Assembly: GCA_963920575.1 (NCBI GenBank)
Contig: OY986964.1
Span: 37,540,468-37,604,467 of the forward strand
From: Narthecium ossifragum
Lineage: Eukaryota > Streptophyta > Magnoliopsida > Dioscoreales > Nartheciaceae
Direction of reading: 5' to 3'
Length of the DNA: 64,000 nucleotides
Shown: positions 62,913-64,000 of the stretch, in pieces
Layout: each line of letters begins with the position of its first letter
Position numbering within the stretch: position 1 is the first letter of the stretch
Made by a program: the position numbers and the translations under genes
The notes under the pieces: generated by a model
Database searches by the model: none
Told to the model about the DNA's origin: nothing
Seen by the model: the letters and a program-made list of their open reading frames with translations, nothing else

Positions 62913-64000
62913 ATGAATGAGAATGGAAGAGAGAATGGCGTAATCAGCAATTCCTTGCAGAAAGCTCATACGTCTCAGAGGAGCGACACAGAAAAGCTAA
63001 TTATGGAGACTTTGGGGAGGGGTTTCTCAGATTTGTATAGAAACTCTAGTGAGGAGCTGAGTCTCAAATCATTGATGGAGAATCAAGTGGGGATTTCTGC
63101 ACCTAGTATGGAGATGTTGGGTTTCAAGAACATTTCTCAGACATTTAGGGCAGATAGCGAGGAGCTGTTCAACACCTGGTTGATGAACTGCGAGGCAAGA
63201 ATTTACACATTTTCTTTCTTTTTACATTTGCTGTCGACCCATTATAGCAACCAGACCCATTGTGCTAAAAAGCATCAGATTGCCTGAAGAAATACGTCTA
63301 CCTGTTGGTCATATGAAAACATTTCCTTGATGAGAAGTCATCTATAGGTGGCATATCTGTTGGTTCTGTTCTGATGATTTTGGATCCTTTCATCCGATAA
63401 GGACTTTAATAGGTAGAAGATTCCATCGTGTAGCCATCAAAATAGACACATAGAATAGATCTGGCATGCCTCATCTGTATCCTTTGATATATTCTGGACA
63501 TGAAAACATCAGTCTGGAGTGCTTGAAGTCATTTCTGTCTAGAACTTGCAATCTAGCTCTTTTGAACAAATCAGTCAAGATTTCTTTAAACCTTCATGAA
63601 ATTTCTATAGAGAACTCGTAATACAACTCTTTCGACTCACTTTTGGTCAATATTACTCCTCCATTATACTGCATTCATTTCTCATCAGCGAATTCCTCAG
63701 ATTTGTTCCAAACTTCGTCATGAATGGTAATTTTTGCTTTCCCAGATTTGCATTGAAAATTAAAACATAGATAGGATCTCGCTGACTTGATCCGATACAT
63801 CCCTGTGATCTCTATAGGGCATATTATGCAAACTTATAAGTAGTAACAGAAGCAGTGCTTCTCAGTGTCAGTACTTGCACCAGCCGAAGGCAGTGGTTAT
63901 TTCAGTGGGTTTTTTTCCAGGGAGCAACAACCACACAGCTGGCTATGCTCAAAATGGAAAAATCTTACAGCACAAGGAACTCTATGATGCTATTTCTCTT
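62913..64000 (+). CDS. IPD3: CYCLOPS/IPD3-like symbiosis transcription factor, 5' part
   Basis: Exon 1 (62913-63194, 94 residues) contains GRGFSDLYRNSSEELSLKSL, then APSMEMLGFKNISQTFRAD and SEELFNTWLMNCE. This string is the N-terminal signature of CYCLOPS/IPD3, the nuclear protein phosphorylated by CCaMK that switches on genes for arbuscular mycorrhiza and nodulation. About 30 extra residues precede the usual ME.RGFS start, so the inner Met at about 63003 is an alternative start. The donor after exon 1 appears to be GC (GAG|GCAAGA). A second exon probably begins at 63921 after TTTTTTCCAG and runs off the window; its frame is not certain. The C-terminal DNA-binding region is outside the window. 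Confidence 0.8.

Overview
This window is nuclear DNA from a flowering plant, most likely a monocot outside the grasses. The evidence is multi-exon genes with GT-AG and some GC-AG introns, AT-rich introns, very GC-rich 5' ends and captured fragments, a relic of a GNA-type lectin (a family especially common in monocots), and many small non-autonomous DNA transposons. The species cannot be fixed from the sequence alone. A 200-bp run of N (41628-41827) marks an assembly gap.

Layout. 1-4440 is repeat-rich: a Mutator-like element with a perfect 9-bp target duplication (1004-1817), an LTR-like block, and an inverted copy of an exon of the next gene. 4565-8549 (+) encodes an NNF1/PMF1-like kinetochore protein. 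9169-11101 (+) encodes gluconokinase. 12720-17367 (-) encodes a DUF1218 membrane protein whose first intron is swollen by a Harbinger-related insert and about 300-bp repeats. 18243-24358 is a roughly 6-kb composite repeat with long terminal inverted repeats and strand-switching GA/CT tracts; it carries a cytochrome P450 fragment. 24575-25697 is a PIF/Harbinger-like element carrying a different P450 fragment. 28426-30237 (-) is an intronless At1g75140-like membrane protein gene. 31769-32329 is a broken two-domain lectin. 32967-35141 (+) encodes the PDZ-rubredoxin protein ENH1. 36263-37782 (+) encodes a plant-specific A_thal_3526-domain protein. 38374-39207 (+) encodes a membrane protein with a 15-residue tandem repeat. 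39593-41140 (-) encodes acyl-CoA-binding protein, with its first exon probably in the gap. 42275-42598 (-) is an ARM-repeat gene fragment. 47392-48810 (+) encodes a polyamine/amino-acid transporter. 50199-53278 (-) is a decayed intron-containing copy of the ribosomal protein S3 gene. 54863-57490 (-) encodes a conserved basic protein of unknown function, with a Mutator-like element 80 bp past its stop. 59228-60581 is a hAT-like element with a second element nested in it. 62913-64000 (+) is the 5' part of a CYCLOPS/IPD3-like symbiosis gene.

The genes do not form a pathway; they are ordinary single plant loci. What stands out is transposon biology. At least four elements of different superfamilies carry GC-rich cargo, including pieces of P450 genes, and a Mutator-like element shares cargo with a Harbinger-related insert. 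There is also a very recent inverted duplication of an NNF1 exon that could make hairpin RNA. I did not find a clearly new multi-gene system.
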